From an uncultured Christensenellaceae bacterium (GTDB lineage: Bacteria; Bacillota_A; Clostridia; Christensenellales; UBA3700): a stretch of 11,118 bases of DNA. The notes under the pieces were generated by a model that saw only the letters and a program-made list of their open reading frames with translations, did not search any database and was not told the origin of the DNA. Location: contig CALWKT010000026.1 of the NCBI GenBank assembly GCA_944381335.1, positions 1 to 11,118 on the forward strand, in the 5' to 3' direction. Of the stretch, positions 1 to 7,744 are shown in pieces. Numbering within the stretch: position 1 is the stretch's first letter; the number at the start of each line of letters is the position of its first letter. Position numbers and translations under genes: made by a program.

Positions 1-421
1 GCAATTCCCCGCCCGTCAGCACGTAATCCCCGATCGAGAGTTCTTCGTCCACGTCCAGTTCTATGAACCTCTCGTCAACGCCCTCGTAGCTTCCGCAAAC
101 GAAAAGCAGGCGATCCTCCTTGCTGAGTTCCACCACTTTGCGCTGGCTCAGGGTCTCCCCTCTCGGAGACATGTATATTCTCCTGAAACTGCGGTCCGGG
201 TCTGCTGCGTTCACGCAATCGTGAAGTGGCTGAACGGTCATGACCATTCCGGCGCCGCCTCCGAACGGGTAATCGTCCGTCTTGCGGTGCTTGTCCGCGG
301 AATAGTCTCTGATGTTCACGCATTCAAGCTCCAGAAGTCCTTTTTCAAGCGCTTTTCCAATGATCCCGACGCGCATGCAATCGAACATTTCGGGAAAAAG
401 CGTCAAAACCTTAATCTTCAT
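1..421 (-). CDS. trmD: tRNA (guanine-N1-)-methyltransferase TrmD, 3' part outside window
   Basis: TrmD uses S-adenosylmethionine to methylate N1 of G37 in tRNAs, next to the anticodon, which prevents +1 frameshifting. The reading frame is open from the ATG at 419-421 to the window edge and gives the first 140 residues of a family that is usually about 230-250 long. Visible motifs are LFPEMF near the N terminus (residues 8-13), FGGGAGM (53-59), [10 protein letters not shown] (84-93), [10 protein letters not shown] (109-118) and [12 protein letters not shown] (129-140), which belong to the SPOUT trefoil-knot region. The start matches the usual family N terminus and lies inside the end of rimM, an 11-base overlap, so the two are probably translationally coupled. 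A GGCGG-like site precedes the ATG. It is the last gene seen of the ylxM-ffh-rpsP unit; rplS often follows in this order but is not visible here. Confidence 0.96.
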   Translation of the reverse strand, partial: MKIKVLTLFPEMFDCMRVGIIGKALEKGLLELECVNIRDYSADKHRKTDDYPFGGGAGMVMTVQPLHDCVNAADPDRSFRRIYMSPRGETLSQRKVVELSKEDRLLFVCGSYEGVDERFIELDVDEELSIGDYVLTGGEL

Positions 422-920
422 AGACCGCCACTTCGCCGAACGCTTTGCGCGACACGACGATTTTTTTGTTTTCGTAATCTTCGCTTACGAATATCCTTTT
501 GAGCGCGGGGAACAGGATCTGCTTTTTGCCCTTTTCGATCACCCATACGTCAGCGGCGCCGTGCTGCAGCACGTCGGTGACTTCGCCCGCCTTTTCTCCG
601 TCTTCAAAATAAACGGAACAACCCAGCACGTCTACGATCAGGATCCTGCCTTTTGCCACGCTTGCGTTTTCGCGCGTCACCTGAAGGCTCTTGCCCCTGA
701 ACGCTTCTGCGGCGTTCCTGTCGTTTATTCCTTCCAGAGTCAAAAAAACGCCGCTTTGCGAAACCGAGGCGCGCACGACGGCATATTCCTTGCCGTCCAC
801 GAAAACGCTCTTCAGTTTTTCAAAACGACGCACGTCGTCGGTCAGGGGGTTGACCCTGAGCGTACCCCCGACCCCGTGAGGTCTCGCGACCTCTCCCACC
901 GTGATCTTGTCTTGAGCCAT
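411..920 (-). CDS. rimM: 16S rRNA processing / 30S maturation factor RimM
   Basis: RimM helps assemble the head of the 30S subunit and in other bacteria binds ribosomal protein S19. The 169-residue product has the usual length and two parts. The N-terminal RimM beta-barrel is about residues 5-88 ([30 protein letters not shown]). The C-terminal PRC-barrel is about 96-158 ([38 protein letters not shown]). The ATG overlaps the TAA stop of the KH gene (TAATG), and only a weak GAGAG-like site precedes it, so coupling to the upstream gene is likely. Its own 3' end overlaps trmD. The linker that normally carries an E-Y-Y-x-x-D-L-x-G motif reads RILIVDVLG (92-100), so the tyrosine pair is absent. The family call is firm despite this. 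Confidence 0.95.
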   Translation of the reverse strand: MAQDKITVGEVARPHGVGGTLRVNPLTDDVRRFEKLKSVFVDGKEYAVVRASVSQSGVFLTLEGINDRNAAEAFRGKSLQVTRENASVAKGRILIVDVLGCSVYFEDGEKAGEVTDVLQHGAADVWVIEKGKKQILFPALKRIFVSEDYENKKIVVSRKAFGEVAVYED

Positions 921-1153
921 TATCTCTCGATTATCTCGACGGAGATCTTCTTCGCGTTGCTGCCTGCCGCCGCTTTCACAAGGGTGCGGATAGACTTGGC
1001 AATGCGTCCCTGCTTGCCGATGATCTTTCCTATTTCGTCCTTGTCCGCGATGATGTTGATAACGGTTATGCCGTCCTGCTCAGTGCTTTCGACGGTGAAC
1101 GCGTCCTTGTTGTCAACGAGTTCGCTGACGATGAATCTTACCAATTCTTCCAT
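920..1153 (-). CDS. khpA: KH-domain RNA-binding protein (KhpA / YlqC type)
   Basis: This is a small single-KH-domain protein of 77 residues, the usual size for the KhpA family found between rpsP and rimM in Gram-positive bacteria. The KH core is clear: GKIIGKQGRIAKSIRTLVKA at residues 42-61 contains the GxxG nucleic-acid-binding loop (GKQG, 46-49). In studied Firmicutes, KhpA pairs with KhpB and binds many RNAs, with effects on cell elongation and division; that role is inferred here from family membership. The start codon lies 9 bases after the rpsP stop with an AAGGCGG-like site, and its stop overlaps the rimM start by one base. Nothing is unusual in the protein. Confidence 0.95.
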   Translation of the reverse strand: MEELVRFIVSELVDNKDAFTVESTEQDGITVINIIADKDEIGKIIGKQGRIAKSIRTLVKAAAGSNAKKISVEIIER

Positions 1154-1162
1154 ATTGCCGCC

Positions 1163-1402
1163 TTACTTCAGGATGTCCTGTTTCTTGAGCAAAGTTCTGA
1201 CCGTATCGGTGGGCTGAGCGCCTACTCCGAGCCAATACAGCGCGCGGTCGCTCTTGATGTTCACTGCGTCGTTGGAGGGATCGTAAGTACCGATGTTCTC
1301 GAGGTACTGTCCGTCTCTTGCCTTTCTTTCGTCGATCGCTACGATGCGGTAAAACGGTGCTTTCTTTGCGCCCATTCTGGTGAGTCTGAGTTTAACTGCC
1401 AT
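1163..1402 (-). CDS. rpsP: 30S ribosomal protein S16
   Basis: S16 is an early-binding protein of the 30S subunit body. The 79-residue sequence matches the family over its whole length: [20 protein letters not shown] at the N terminus, [13 protein letters not shown] in the middle, and the [19 protein letters not shown] segment near the C terminus. An AGGAG ribosome binding site (1413-1417) precedes the ATG by 10 bases. The 60-base gap to ffh has no terminator, so read-through from ffh is expected; a weak internal promoter may add extra transcription. It heads the tight rpsP-KH-rimM-trmD group. Confidence 0.98.
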   Translation of the reverse strand: MAVKLRLTRMGAKKAPFYRIVAIDERKARDGQYLENIGTYDPSNDAVNIKSDRALYWLGVGAQPTDTVRTLLKKQDILK

Positions 1403-1430
1403 AATATTGTTTCTCCTTTTGCCTTCCGGC

Positions 1431-1459
1431 TGTATAATTGTATTTATTTATATTTTCAG
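1431..1459 (-). promoter_or_regulatory. possible weak internal promoter upstream of rpsP
   Basis: On the minus strand a CTGAAA box (1454-1459) and a TATACA box (1431-1436) are 17 bases apart in the AT-rich gap between ffh and rpsP. Each box matches four of six consensus SigA bases. It could give S16 extra expression relative to Ffh, but the match is modest and AT-rich gaps produce such pairs by chance. Confidence 0.3.
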
Positions 1460-1462
1460 TAC

Positions 1463-2791
1463 TTAAAACGGGAATCTGCCGCCGAAGCCGCGCTTTCCCA
1501 TGTTCGCCATGCGGTTCATCATTTCTTTTGTCTGATAGAACTGCTTGAGCAGAGAGTTGACGTCCTGTATCGTCGTGCCGCTGCCCGCCGCAATGCGTTT
1601 TTTGTGAGAGGATTTGATGATGTCGGGGTTCTGCCTCTCCTTGGGAGTCATGGAATAGATGATGGATTTCATCCTCTCAATCCTGCTCTCGTCGATATCC
1701 ACGTTGTCCCCTATCTTTCCCGCAAGACCGGGGATCATCGAAACCATCTGCCTGATGTCGCCCATGCTCTTCATCTTTTCGAACTGCACCAGGAAGTCCT
1801 CCAAGGTGAACGAACGCTCGCGCATCTTGCGCTGCATTTCCTTGGCTTCTTCTTCGGAATACGCGCTCTGCGCCTTTTCTATCAGGGTGAGCACGTCGCC
1901 CATTCCGAGTATCCTCGAAGCCATTCTTTCAGGATGGAAGACCTCGACGTCGGAAAGTTTCTCGCCCACGCCGCACAGCTTGATCGGCTTGCCCGTGACC
2001 TCTCTTATCGAAAGCGCCGCGCCGCCTCTCGTGTCGCAGTCCAGCTTGGTCAGCACCACGCCGGTGACGTCCATGACCTCGTTGAATTTCTGAGCCACGT
2101 TCACGGCGTCCTGACCCGTCATCGCGTCCACGACGAGAAGTATCTCCGTGGGTCTGAGCAGATCTTTCAGCCCTTTTATCTCGTCCATCAGCTGCTCGTC
2201 GATATGCAGTCTGCCTGCGGTATCCACGATCACGACGTCGTTGTTGTTGCTTTCAGCCTGTCTGAGCGCTTCTTTCGCGATCTTCTTTACGTCCACCTGC
2301 CCCATTTCGAAAACGGGCACGTTGGCGTTCTTGCCGACGATCTGAAGCTGTTTTATCGCCGCCGGGCGGTATATGTCGCACGCAACGAGGAGCGGATTCT
2401 TGCCCTGTTTTCTGAGCATTACGGCAAGCTTGCCGCACATCGTCGTCTTGCCGCTGCCCTGCAAGCCGCACATCAGTATTATCGTGGGCGGTTTGGGCGA
2501 TATCTCGATCTTGCTGAACGTGCCGCCCATCGTTGCGATCAGTTCGTCGCTGACGATCTTGATGACCTGCTGAGTGGGGTTCAGACCTTTCAGAATGTCC
2601 TCTCCGACAGCCTTTTCAGACACTCTCGCGATAAAATTCTTCACGACGAGATAGTTGACGTCCGCTTCGAGAAGGGCGATCCTGATCTCTCTCATCGCCT
2701 GCTTGACTTCAAGCTCGGTCAGCCTGCCTTTATCCTTTAACTTGCTGAAAATGTGCGAAAGTCTTTCGCTGAGTCCGCTGAATGCTCCCAT
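1463..2791 (-). CDS. ffh: signal recognition particle GTPase Ffh (SRP54)
   Basis: Ffh binds SRP RNA and signal sequences of nascent membrane proteins and docks with FtsY at the membrane. From the chosen ATG the protein is 442 residues, normal for the family. It has an N-domain four-helix bundle (about 1-95), a G domain with GLQGSGKTT (109-117), DTAGR (190-194), TKLD (248-251) and GVGEK (274-278), then the methionine-rich M domain (about 320-442) with SMIPG (351-355) and the RNA-binding loop SHKKRIAAGSGTT (395-407). The start at 2791 is chosen because AGGAG (2797-2801) lies 5 bases upstream and overlaps the ylxM stop codon; an in-frame extension to 2863 would run into ylxM and adds non-family sequence. 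Two usually conserved residues differ: Gly to Cys after TKLD, and Arg to His in the RNA-binding loop. Confidence 0.98.
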   Translation of the reverse strand: MGAFSGLSERLSHIFSKLKDKGRLTELEVKQAMREIRIALLEADVNYLVVKNFIARVSEKAVGEDILKGLNPTQQVIKIVSDELIATMGGTFSKIEISPKPPTIILMCGLQGSGKTTMCGKLAVMLRKQGKNPLLVACDIYRPAAIKQLQIVGKNANVPVFEMGQVDVKKIAKEALRQAESNNNDVVIVDTAGRLHIDEQLMDEIKGLKDLLRPTEILLVVDAMTGQDAVNVAQKFNEVMDVTGVVLTKLDCDTRGGAALSIREVTGKPIKLCGVGEKLSDVEVFHPERMASRILGMGDVLTLIEKAQSAYSEEEAKEMQRKMRERSFTLEDFLVQFEKMKSMGDIRQMVSMIPGLAGKIGDNVDIDESRIERMKSIIYSMTPKERQNPDIIKSSHKKRIAAGSGTTIQDVNSLLKQFYQTKEMMNRMANMGKRGFGGRFPF

Positions 2792-2796
2792 AAGTT

Positions 2797-2802
2797 CTCC
2801 TA
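2797..2802 (-). promoter_or_regulatory. ffh ribosome binding site overlapping ylxM stop
   Basis: AGGAG (2797-2801) on the minus strand shares bases with the TAG stop of ylxM (2800-2802) and sits 5 bases before the ffh ATG. This decides the 442-residue start for Ffh and suggests that ribosomes finishing ylxM re-initiate on ffh. Confidence 0.85.
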
Positions 2803-3126
2803 TCTTTTCAGAATATCCAAAGCCGCGTTCAGGATCCTCTCTCTTTCTTCTGCGTCCGCGCACTTTTTCGCGCTTTCGATCAGAGAGATCAGATCTGCGG
2901 TTTTGTGAGCTATCCCGAGCTTGCTTTCGTACTCCTCAAGGGTCTTCTGCGCCCTGACGAGCGCGTCTCTGACCGCCTGCGGCGAAATGCCGAGGTCCTG
3001 AGCTATTTCCGCAAGCGACATGTCCATGTCGTAATACCGGGATATCAGGTCGCTCTGGTAATCCGTCAGCAACGAGCCGTAATAATCGTTGTACAGAGCG
3101 ACGTACAGTTTGTCTTTCTTATCCAT
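2800..3126 (-). CDS. ylxM: YlxM family helix-turn-helix protein, SRP-associated
   Basis: YlxM is a small protein encoded next to ffh in many Firmicutes and has been linked to SRP function in streptococci; its molecular role is not settled. The 108-residue product is of family length. It has the N-terminal LYVALYNDYYGSLLTDYQ segment (7-24), then a sigma-region-4-like helix-turn-helix, MSLAEIAQDLGISPQAVRDA (36-55), and a charged helical C-terminal half. The stop codon lies within the ffh ribosome binding site. No Shine-Dalgarno sequence is visible before the ATG, where the leader ends in ACAGCTAAA, and no better downstream start fits the family. Translation may therefore be weak or use another feature of the AU-rich leader. 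Confidence 0.93.
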   Translation of the reverse strand: MDKKDKLYVALYNDYYGSLLTDYQSDLISRYYDMDMSLAEIAQDLGISPQAVRDALVRAQKTLEEYESKLGIAHKTADLISLIESAKKCADAEERERILNAALDILKR

Positions 3127-3132
3127 TTTAGC

Positions 3133-3172
3133 TGTAAAGTATTTTTACTTGTTAAAGTATTTAGCCTTTACA
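3133..3172 (-). repeat. direct and inverted repeats in ylxM leader
   Basis: The 5' leader of ylxM carries two copies of the plus-strand 10-mer TAAAGTATTT (3135-3144 and 3153-3162), offset by 18 bases. It also carries a perfect 7-base inverted pair, TGTAAAG at 3133-3139 and CTTTACA at 3166-3172. The RNA could form one long weak stem or shorter competing ones (UAAAG with CUUUA; AAGUA with UACUU). All are AU-rich and of low predicted stability. Confidence 0.55.
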
Positions 3173-3200
3173 TCTTAACACCGCACGGGCGGTTTGTCAA
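3172..3200 (-). promoter_or_regulatory. SigA-type promoter for ylxM-ffh-rpsP-KH-rimM-trmD
   Basis: A perfect -35 box TTGACA (3195-3200) and a -10 box TAAGAT (3172-3177, four of six consensus bases) are separated by exactly 17 bases on the minus strand. They lie in the gap between ftsY and ylxM. Predicted transcription start is near 3165, giving a leader of about 40 bases. The spacer contains the inverted repeat ACCGC-N4-GCGGT (3180-3193). No intrinsic terminator for ftsY is seen upstream, so read-through may add to this promoter. Confidence 0.75.
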
Positions 3201-3224
3201 ACGTTTTTTCGCAAAATGACAATA

Positions 3225-4118
3225 TCAGAAAAGCGCGTCGATAAACGCCCCGGCGTCGAATTCTTCAATGTCGTCGATCCCTTCGCCCACTCCGACGAAC
3301 ACGACGGGCAGTTCCCTTTCCGCAGAGATCGCGAACACGACGCCGCCCTTTGCGGTGCCGTCGAGTTTGTTGAGGATTATTCCATCCATATCGATTATTT
3401 CGTCAAACGCTTCCACCTGCTGAAGCGCGTTCTGCCCCGTGGTCGCGTCAATGACGATGTACGTCCTGTAATCGCATTCAGGATATTCCCTGCCGACGAC
3501 CTTGTTTATCTTGGCAAGTTCGTTCATCAGGTTTTTCTTGTTCTGAAGTCTGCCGGCGGTGTCGATCAGCACTACGTCCGTATTCTTCGCTTTTGCGGAA
3601 GCGAGCGCGTCGTAAACCACAGCTGCGGGATCGCTGCCTTCTTCGTGGCGGATTATCCTGACTCCGGCGCGGTCCGCCCAGACTTCGAGTTGCTCGGCAG
3701 CCGCCGCTCTGAACGTATCTGCAGCCGCAAGCACGACTGACTTCTTTTTATTCTTGAAATATTTTGCGAGTTTTCCGATCGCAGTGGTCTTGCCCACGCC
3801 GTTCACGCCCGCGACAAGTATGACAAGCGGATACGAATATGGCTCTATCTCGTAATTGATCGCGTCGGTCATTATCTCCTTGAGAAGTTCCCTGGCTTCT
3901 TCCGGCTTTTTGATCTTGCGTTTAAAACATTCGTCCCTGAACTCGTCTATGATCTGTTCGGTTGCGGTAAAACCGACGTCCGCGCTGATCAGCGCGTCCT
4001 CGAGTTCCTCGTAAAATTCGTCGTTGAGTTCTCTGCCAGAGAACAGTTCGTACATCTTTTTGGCAAAAGCCTCTTTGGTACGGCGGAGCGCCGCCTTGAG
4101 TTTTTCGAAAAAGCCCAT
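3225..4118 (-). CDS. ftsY: signal recognition particle receptor FtsY
   Basis: FtsY is the SRP receptor GTPase that pairs with Ffh at the membrane and releases ribosome-nascent chains to the Sec translocon. The 297-residue product is the short Gram-positive form without a long acidic A domain. It begins directly with the amphipathic N-terminal helix ([18 protein letters not shown], 1-18), a likely membrane contact. The G-domain motifs are GVNGVGKTT (104-112), [11 protein letters not shown] (134-144), DTAGR (186-190) and [10 protein letters not shown] (250-259, with Asn where Thr is usual), then [13 protein letters not shown] (276-288). GGAGG (4123-4127) lies 4 bases before the ATG, and only 12 bases separate it from the smc stop, so it is co-transcribed with smc. 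Confidence 0.98.
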   Translation of the reverse strand: MGFFEKLKAALRRTKEAFAKKMYELFSGRELNDEFYEELEDALISADVGFTATEQIIDEFRDECFKRKIKKPEEARELLKEIMTDAINYEIEPYSYPLVILVAGVNGVGKTTAIGKLAKYFKNKKKSVVLAAADTFRAAAAEQLEVWADRAGVRIIRHEEGSDPAAVVYDALASAKAKNTDVVLIDTAGRLQNKKNLMNELAKINKVVGREYPECDYRTYIVIDATTGQNALQQVEAFDEIIDMDGIILNKLDGTAKGGVVFAISAERELPVVFVGVGEGIDDIEEFDAGAFIDALF

Positions 4119-4130
4119 ATTTCCTCCGGA

Positions 4131-7100
4131 TTATGCGTTGTCCTTGCTGCTGTGCTTGATTGCTTCCGCCAGCGAAACGGTGACGATCGTGGAGACGCCT
4201 TTTTCCTGCATCGTAACGCCGTACAGTCTGTCCGCAAGTTCCATCGTCGGCTTTCTGTGCGTGACGACGATAAACTGCGTGTTGTCCGAGAACCTCTTCA
4301 GATATTTTGCGAATATCTCCACGTTGGACTCGTCGAGTGCCGCTTCTATCTCGTCGAGAACGACGAAAGGCATCGGGCGCAGTCTGAGTATGGAGAACAG
4401 TATCGCAATTGCGGTCAGAGCTTTTTCTCCGCCGCTCATAAGCGTCATACTGGTAAGCTTTTTACCGGGAGGCTGAACGTATATTTCTATGCCCGCTTCG
4501 AGCTTGTCCACTCCCTCCGGCGGATCTTCTATGACCAGCTTTCCGCTGCCGCCGCCAAACAGTTCGACGAATATCTTCTGGAAGTTTTCGTTGATCTTGG
4601 CGAACTCGGTATTGAACTGCTGTTCCATCTGTTTCGCAAGGTCGGCGATTATCTTTTCAAAGTCCTCTTTCGCCGTGACAAGATCGTCGTATTCTACCTT
4701 TTTCGCGCTGTATTCCGCGCCGATCTCCTTGAACATTTCTATTGCGTCGAGGTTGACCGCGCCGAGCGCCGTCTTTTCGCGTTTGAGTCTGGTTATCTCC
4801 CCTGAAGCCGTGGCAGGATCGAATTCCTCAAGCCTGTAACGGTTCATTTCTTCCTCGGTCAGCCCGTACTCTTCCTCTATATGCATCCTGGAAGAAACCA
4901 TCATGTCGTCTATCTTTTCCAGCGCGGCGTCCTGCCTGACCTTGGCTTCGGTGAGCGACATGATCTCTTTCGCCTGGGCGTCCTTCAGTTCGTTCAGATA
5001 CGCTATCCTTTCGTTCAGCGTGACCTTGAGCGCATTGAGTTCTTCTATCTTCGCAGTCGCCTCAGCGTACTTTTTCTTGTCCTCTTCGCTGACAACCGCG
5101 TCCGCTCTGTTGCTCTCGGCAAAACCTATGCGTGAATTGAGCTCCTTGATCCTGACCCTGCAATCGTTGATCTCTTCTGTCAGCTCCTCACATTCGCGTC
5201 TTACGCGCGTTATGTTTTCGTTAACCTTGATCACAGCGGACGTGACCTCGGCAAGACGTACGCGCATGTCAGAAAGGTCTTTTGAATATTTATCTCTGAG
5301 ACGTTTTTTCTCCTCGAATTCCGCCTTCGTCCTGTCCGCTTCGTCGCGGTTGCCTTTCGTGCCCGAAATGTCGGTCACGCTCTTGTCTATGTTGAGAAGG
5401 TTGGCTTCTATGAACTCCAGCTTGCCGTTCAGTATCTCCAGCATCCTGGACTTGTTGTCCAGATCCTCCAGCGCGCTTTCTATCTTGCCGGCAATGCGGT
5501 CGAGACGCTCTGATTCCGTCGCATAAGCGACTTCTGCGTTTTTGACCTCTTCTTCGTATTCTTCAAGCTGAGCCTGAAGTTCCGCAAGATATTCCCTGTC
5601 TTTGAGTATCTCCTGCTGTAAAGCCGCATATTCTTTTTTCTTCTTTCTGATTGCTTCCTCGGTAGCCTTGATCTCGCGTTCCTGCGTGAGCAGAGTGCTG
5701 CGCTTGTTCGCGCCGCCGGAGATCGAACCGCTCGTATTGAGCACGTCGCCGTCCAGAGTGACGATCCTGACGCTGTACGCGTTGCGGCGCGCGGCGGCAA
5801 CCGCGTTGTCTATATTGTCGAAAACGACGGTCTTGCCCAGAAGCCCGAGCATTATCTTTTCGTACTTGGGGGAATAGGATATCAGTTCGTTGGCGACGCC
5901 GATGCAACCTTTTTCGTGAAGTATCGCTTTCTGATAAGTCTCCAGCCCCTTGCCGCCGTAACTGGTCATCGGCAGGAAGGTGACTCTGCCCAGATCGCGT
6001 TCACGCAGAAGCCTGATCAACGCTTTCGCGTCCTCTTCGTCTCGTACAACGACGTTCTGCGAAGCGGAACCGAGCGCGAGATCAATCGCGATCTCGTATT
6101 CTCTCGGCACCTTTATCATGGAAGCGATCATTCCTTCCACCCTGTCCTCGTAATGCGGATTGCCCTCGATCGTTTTGAGAAGCGCCTTTGCAACGATCTT
6201 GGTATCGCTGTTGGACAGAATCTTGTACTTCATGTCAAGCGAACTGATCTCGCCGGCAAGTTCTTCCTGAGTCAGTCTCTTGTCATCTATCTTCGCGCGC
6301 AGATCGGCGACTTCAGCCGCCACGTCGTTCTTGTTCTTGGCGAGTTTGTTTTTCTGCCTTTCGAGTTTAGCGACGCTTTCTTCAAGCCTGCGCTTGTTCT
6401 CCTCTTCTCGCTCTATCATCAGCTTGAGCGCCGCGCACTCGTCGTTGAGTTCTCCGATACGCTGAAGTGCGGATTCTCTTTCCGCGCTCAGCTTTCCCTT
6501 GTCCGCCTTTATCTCCGCAATGCTTTCCATCGCTTCTAGAAGGGCGCGGTTGGTATCCTCAATGTCGCGTTCTCTGCCTACGATCTCGTCTGTAAGCGTC
6601 AGATATTTCTTGTCGGTCGCGGCAATTTCGCGCTCCAGATCCTCTTTTTCCTCGTTGAACATCCCGAGGTGATTGACGTAATCTGCAAGCTCTGCCGTCT
6701 TGTCTTCAAGCTGTCTTTCAAGCTCTGTCTGTCTCTGCTCGGTCTGCTTGCGCAGCTCTATCAGGTTGTTTATCCTTTCGCTGAGTGTGTTTCCCTTGCC
6801 TCTTACGCTCTCCGCTTCTACCGCAAGTCTCGTCTGCTCGTCGTGCAGTTTGGCGATCTGCTGGTCGATCGTACCGATTCTGACCATTGCGTCCGTGTAT
6901 TCTTCGTCAGCGCGCTTTACGTCGTCGTTCCTGCTCTTTATCTGCAATTCGAGCGCCTCGATCTTTTCGCGTATCTTGTTTTTCTGACTTTCCGAGTTGT
7001 CCACGCGGTAAAGATATTCGCTGACTTCAAGTTCCCTCAGACGGTCGCGCAGAGTCAGATATTTCTTGGCGTCGTTGCTCTGCTTTTCGAGAGGTCCCAG

Positions 7101-7706
7101 CTGACGCTCGTAACCGTCCATGATAAGCTTGAGCTTTTCGATGTTGTCGTTAGCGCGCGCAAGTTTGTTTTCAGTCTCCTGCTTGCGCTTTTTATATGTA
7201 AGGATGCCTGCCGCGTCTTCAAAAATACTGCGCCTGTTTTCAGGCTTTGTATTCATGATCTCGTCTATCTTGCCCTGCCCGACAATGCTGTAACCGTCCT
7301 TGCCGAGACCGGTGTCTCTTATCAGGTCGAGAATATCCGCAAGTCTTACCGTTTCGCGGTTGAGCAGATATTCGCTCTGCCCGCTCCTGTACAGCTTGCG
7401 GGAAATTATCACTTCTTCAAACGGACTTTTCGGGAAAATGTGATTGGAGTTGTCCATATACAGCGAAACTTCGCAGTAAGACAACGATTTTCTCTTTTCC
7501 GTTCCGCCAAAAATGATGTCGGTCATCTTGCTCGCGCGCAAAGCCTTGGGAGCCTGTTCACCTAGCACCCACCTGATCGCATCAACGACGTTGCTCTTGC
7601 CGCATCCGTTCGGACCGACAATGGCGGTGACGCCGTCGTCAAATTCCGCGCCCAGCTTGTCCGCAAACGATTTAAAACCGAAAAATTCTATCTTCTTTAG
7701 ATTCAT
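4131..7706 (-). CDS. smc: chromosome segregation/condensation ATPase Smc
   Basis: Smc is the ATPase of the Smc-ScpAB condensin, which organises newly replicated chromosomes. The product is 1191 residues, full length. Residues 1-165 form the N-terminal head half with Walker A GPNGCGKSN (31-39). Long charged coiled coils span about 170-500 and 675-1030. The hinge is about 515-670 (IKVPREYEIAIDLALG, DLGRVTFLP, SGSISGG). The C-terminal head half has the ABC signature LMSGGEKALTAIAILF (1089-1104) and Walker B FVVLDEIEAALDE (1114-1126), then the QFIVVTHRK switch (1144-1152). The ATG at 7706 is preferred over an upstream TTG at 7733. It gives the family N terminus MNLKKIEFFGFKSFAD, and the predicted transcription start at about 7742 leaves the TTG too little leader. 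GGGAAGG lies only 3 bases upstream, a weak ribosome binding site. Confidence 0.98.
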   Translation of the reverse strand: MNLKKIEFFGFKSFADKLGAEFDDGVTAIVGPNGCGKSNVVDAIRWVLGEQAPKALRASKMTDIIFGGTEKRKSLSYCEVSLYMDNSNHIFPKSPFEEVIISRKLYRSGQSEYLLNRETVRLADILDLIRDTGLGKDGYSIVGQGKIDEIMNTKPENRRSIFEDAAGILTYKKRKQETENKLARANDNIEKLKLIMDGYERQLGPLEKQSNDAKKYLTLRDRLRELEVSEYLYRVDNSESQKNKIREKIEALELQIKSRNDDVKRADEEYTDAMVRIGTIDQQIAKLHDEQTRLAVEAESVRGKGNTLSERINNLIELRKQTEQRQTELERQLEDKTAELADYVNHLGMFNEEKEDLEREIAATDKKYLTLTDEIVGRERDIEDTNRALLEAMESIAEIKADKGKLSAERESALQRIGELNDECAALKLMIEREEENKRRLEESVAKLERQKNKLAKNKNDVAAEVADLRAKIDDKRLTQEELAGEISSLDMKYKILSNSDTKIVAKALLKTIEGNPHYEDRVEGMIASMIKVPREYEIAIDLALGSASQNVVVRDEEDAKALIRLLRERDLGRVTFLPMTSYGGKGLETYQKAILHEKGCIGVANELISYSPKYEKIMLGLLGKTVVFDNIDNAVAAARRNAYSVRIVTLDGDVLNTSGSISGGANKRSTLLTQEREIKATEEAIRKKKKEYAALQQEILKDREYLAELQAQLEEYEEEVKNAEVAYATESERLDRIAGKIESALEDLDNKSRMLEILNGKLEFIEANLLNIDKSVTDISGTKGNRDEADRTKAEFEEKKRLRDKYSKDLSDMRVRLAEVTSAVIKVNENITRVRRECEELTEEINDCRVRIKELNSRIGFAESNRADAVVSEEDKKKYAEATAKIEELNALKVTLNERIAYLNELKDAQAKEIMSLTEAKVRQDAALEKIDDMMVSSRMHIEEEYGLTEEEMNRYRLEEFDPATASGEITRLKREKTALGAVNLDAIEMFKEIGAEYSAKKVEYDDLVTAKEDFEKIIADLAKQMEQQFNTEFAKINENFQKIFVELFGGGSGKLVIEDPPEGVDKLEAGIEIYVQPPGKKLTSMTLMSGGEKALTAIAILFSILRLRPMPFVVLDEIEAALDESNVEIFAKYLKRFSDNTQFIVVTHRKPTMELADRLYGVTMQEKGVSTIVTVSLAEAIKHSSKDNA

Positions 7707-7744
7707 AGACCTTCCCGACGGGCAAGCCGTCAATTTTCATACTT

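Noticed and set aside
312..1217. Long plus-strand open frame of 301 codons antisense to trmD, rimM, the KH gene and rpsP
   Set aside because: It has no ribosome binding site or recognisable domain and lies opposite four well-supported genes. Such frames arise from codon bias on the coding strand.
1421..1430. GCC-GGAA-GGC mini-hairpin before the rpsP ribosome binding site
   Set aside because: Only three base pairs with a GNRA-like loop; too small to claim S16 autoregulation.
1604..2740. Plus-strand open frame of 378 codons antisense to ffh
   Set aside because: It is wholly opposite a full-length conserved gene, has a composition rich in His, Arg, Phe and Leu typical of shadow frames, and shows no initiation signal.
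2792..2863. 24-residue N-terminal extension of Ffh
   Set aside because: It runs into the ylxM coding sequence and is not family-like; the ATG at 2791 has a good AGGAG site.
6669..7565. Plus-strand open frame of 298 codons antisense to smc
   Set aside because: It is a shadow of the Smc head and coiled-coil coding sequence, with no promoter or ribosome binding site on the plus strand.
7707..7733. TTG-initiated nine-residue N-terminal extension of Smc
   Set aside because: It lies about 9 bases after the predicted transcription start, lacks a binding site, and adds residues not found in the family.
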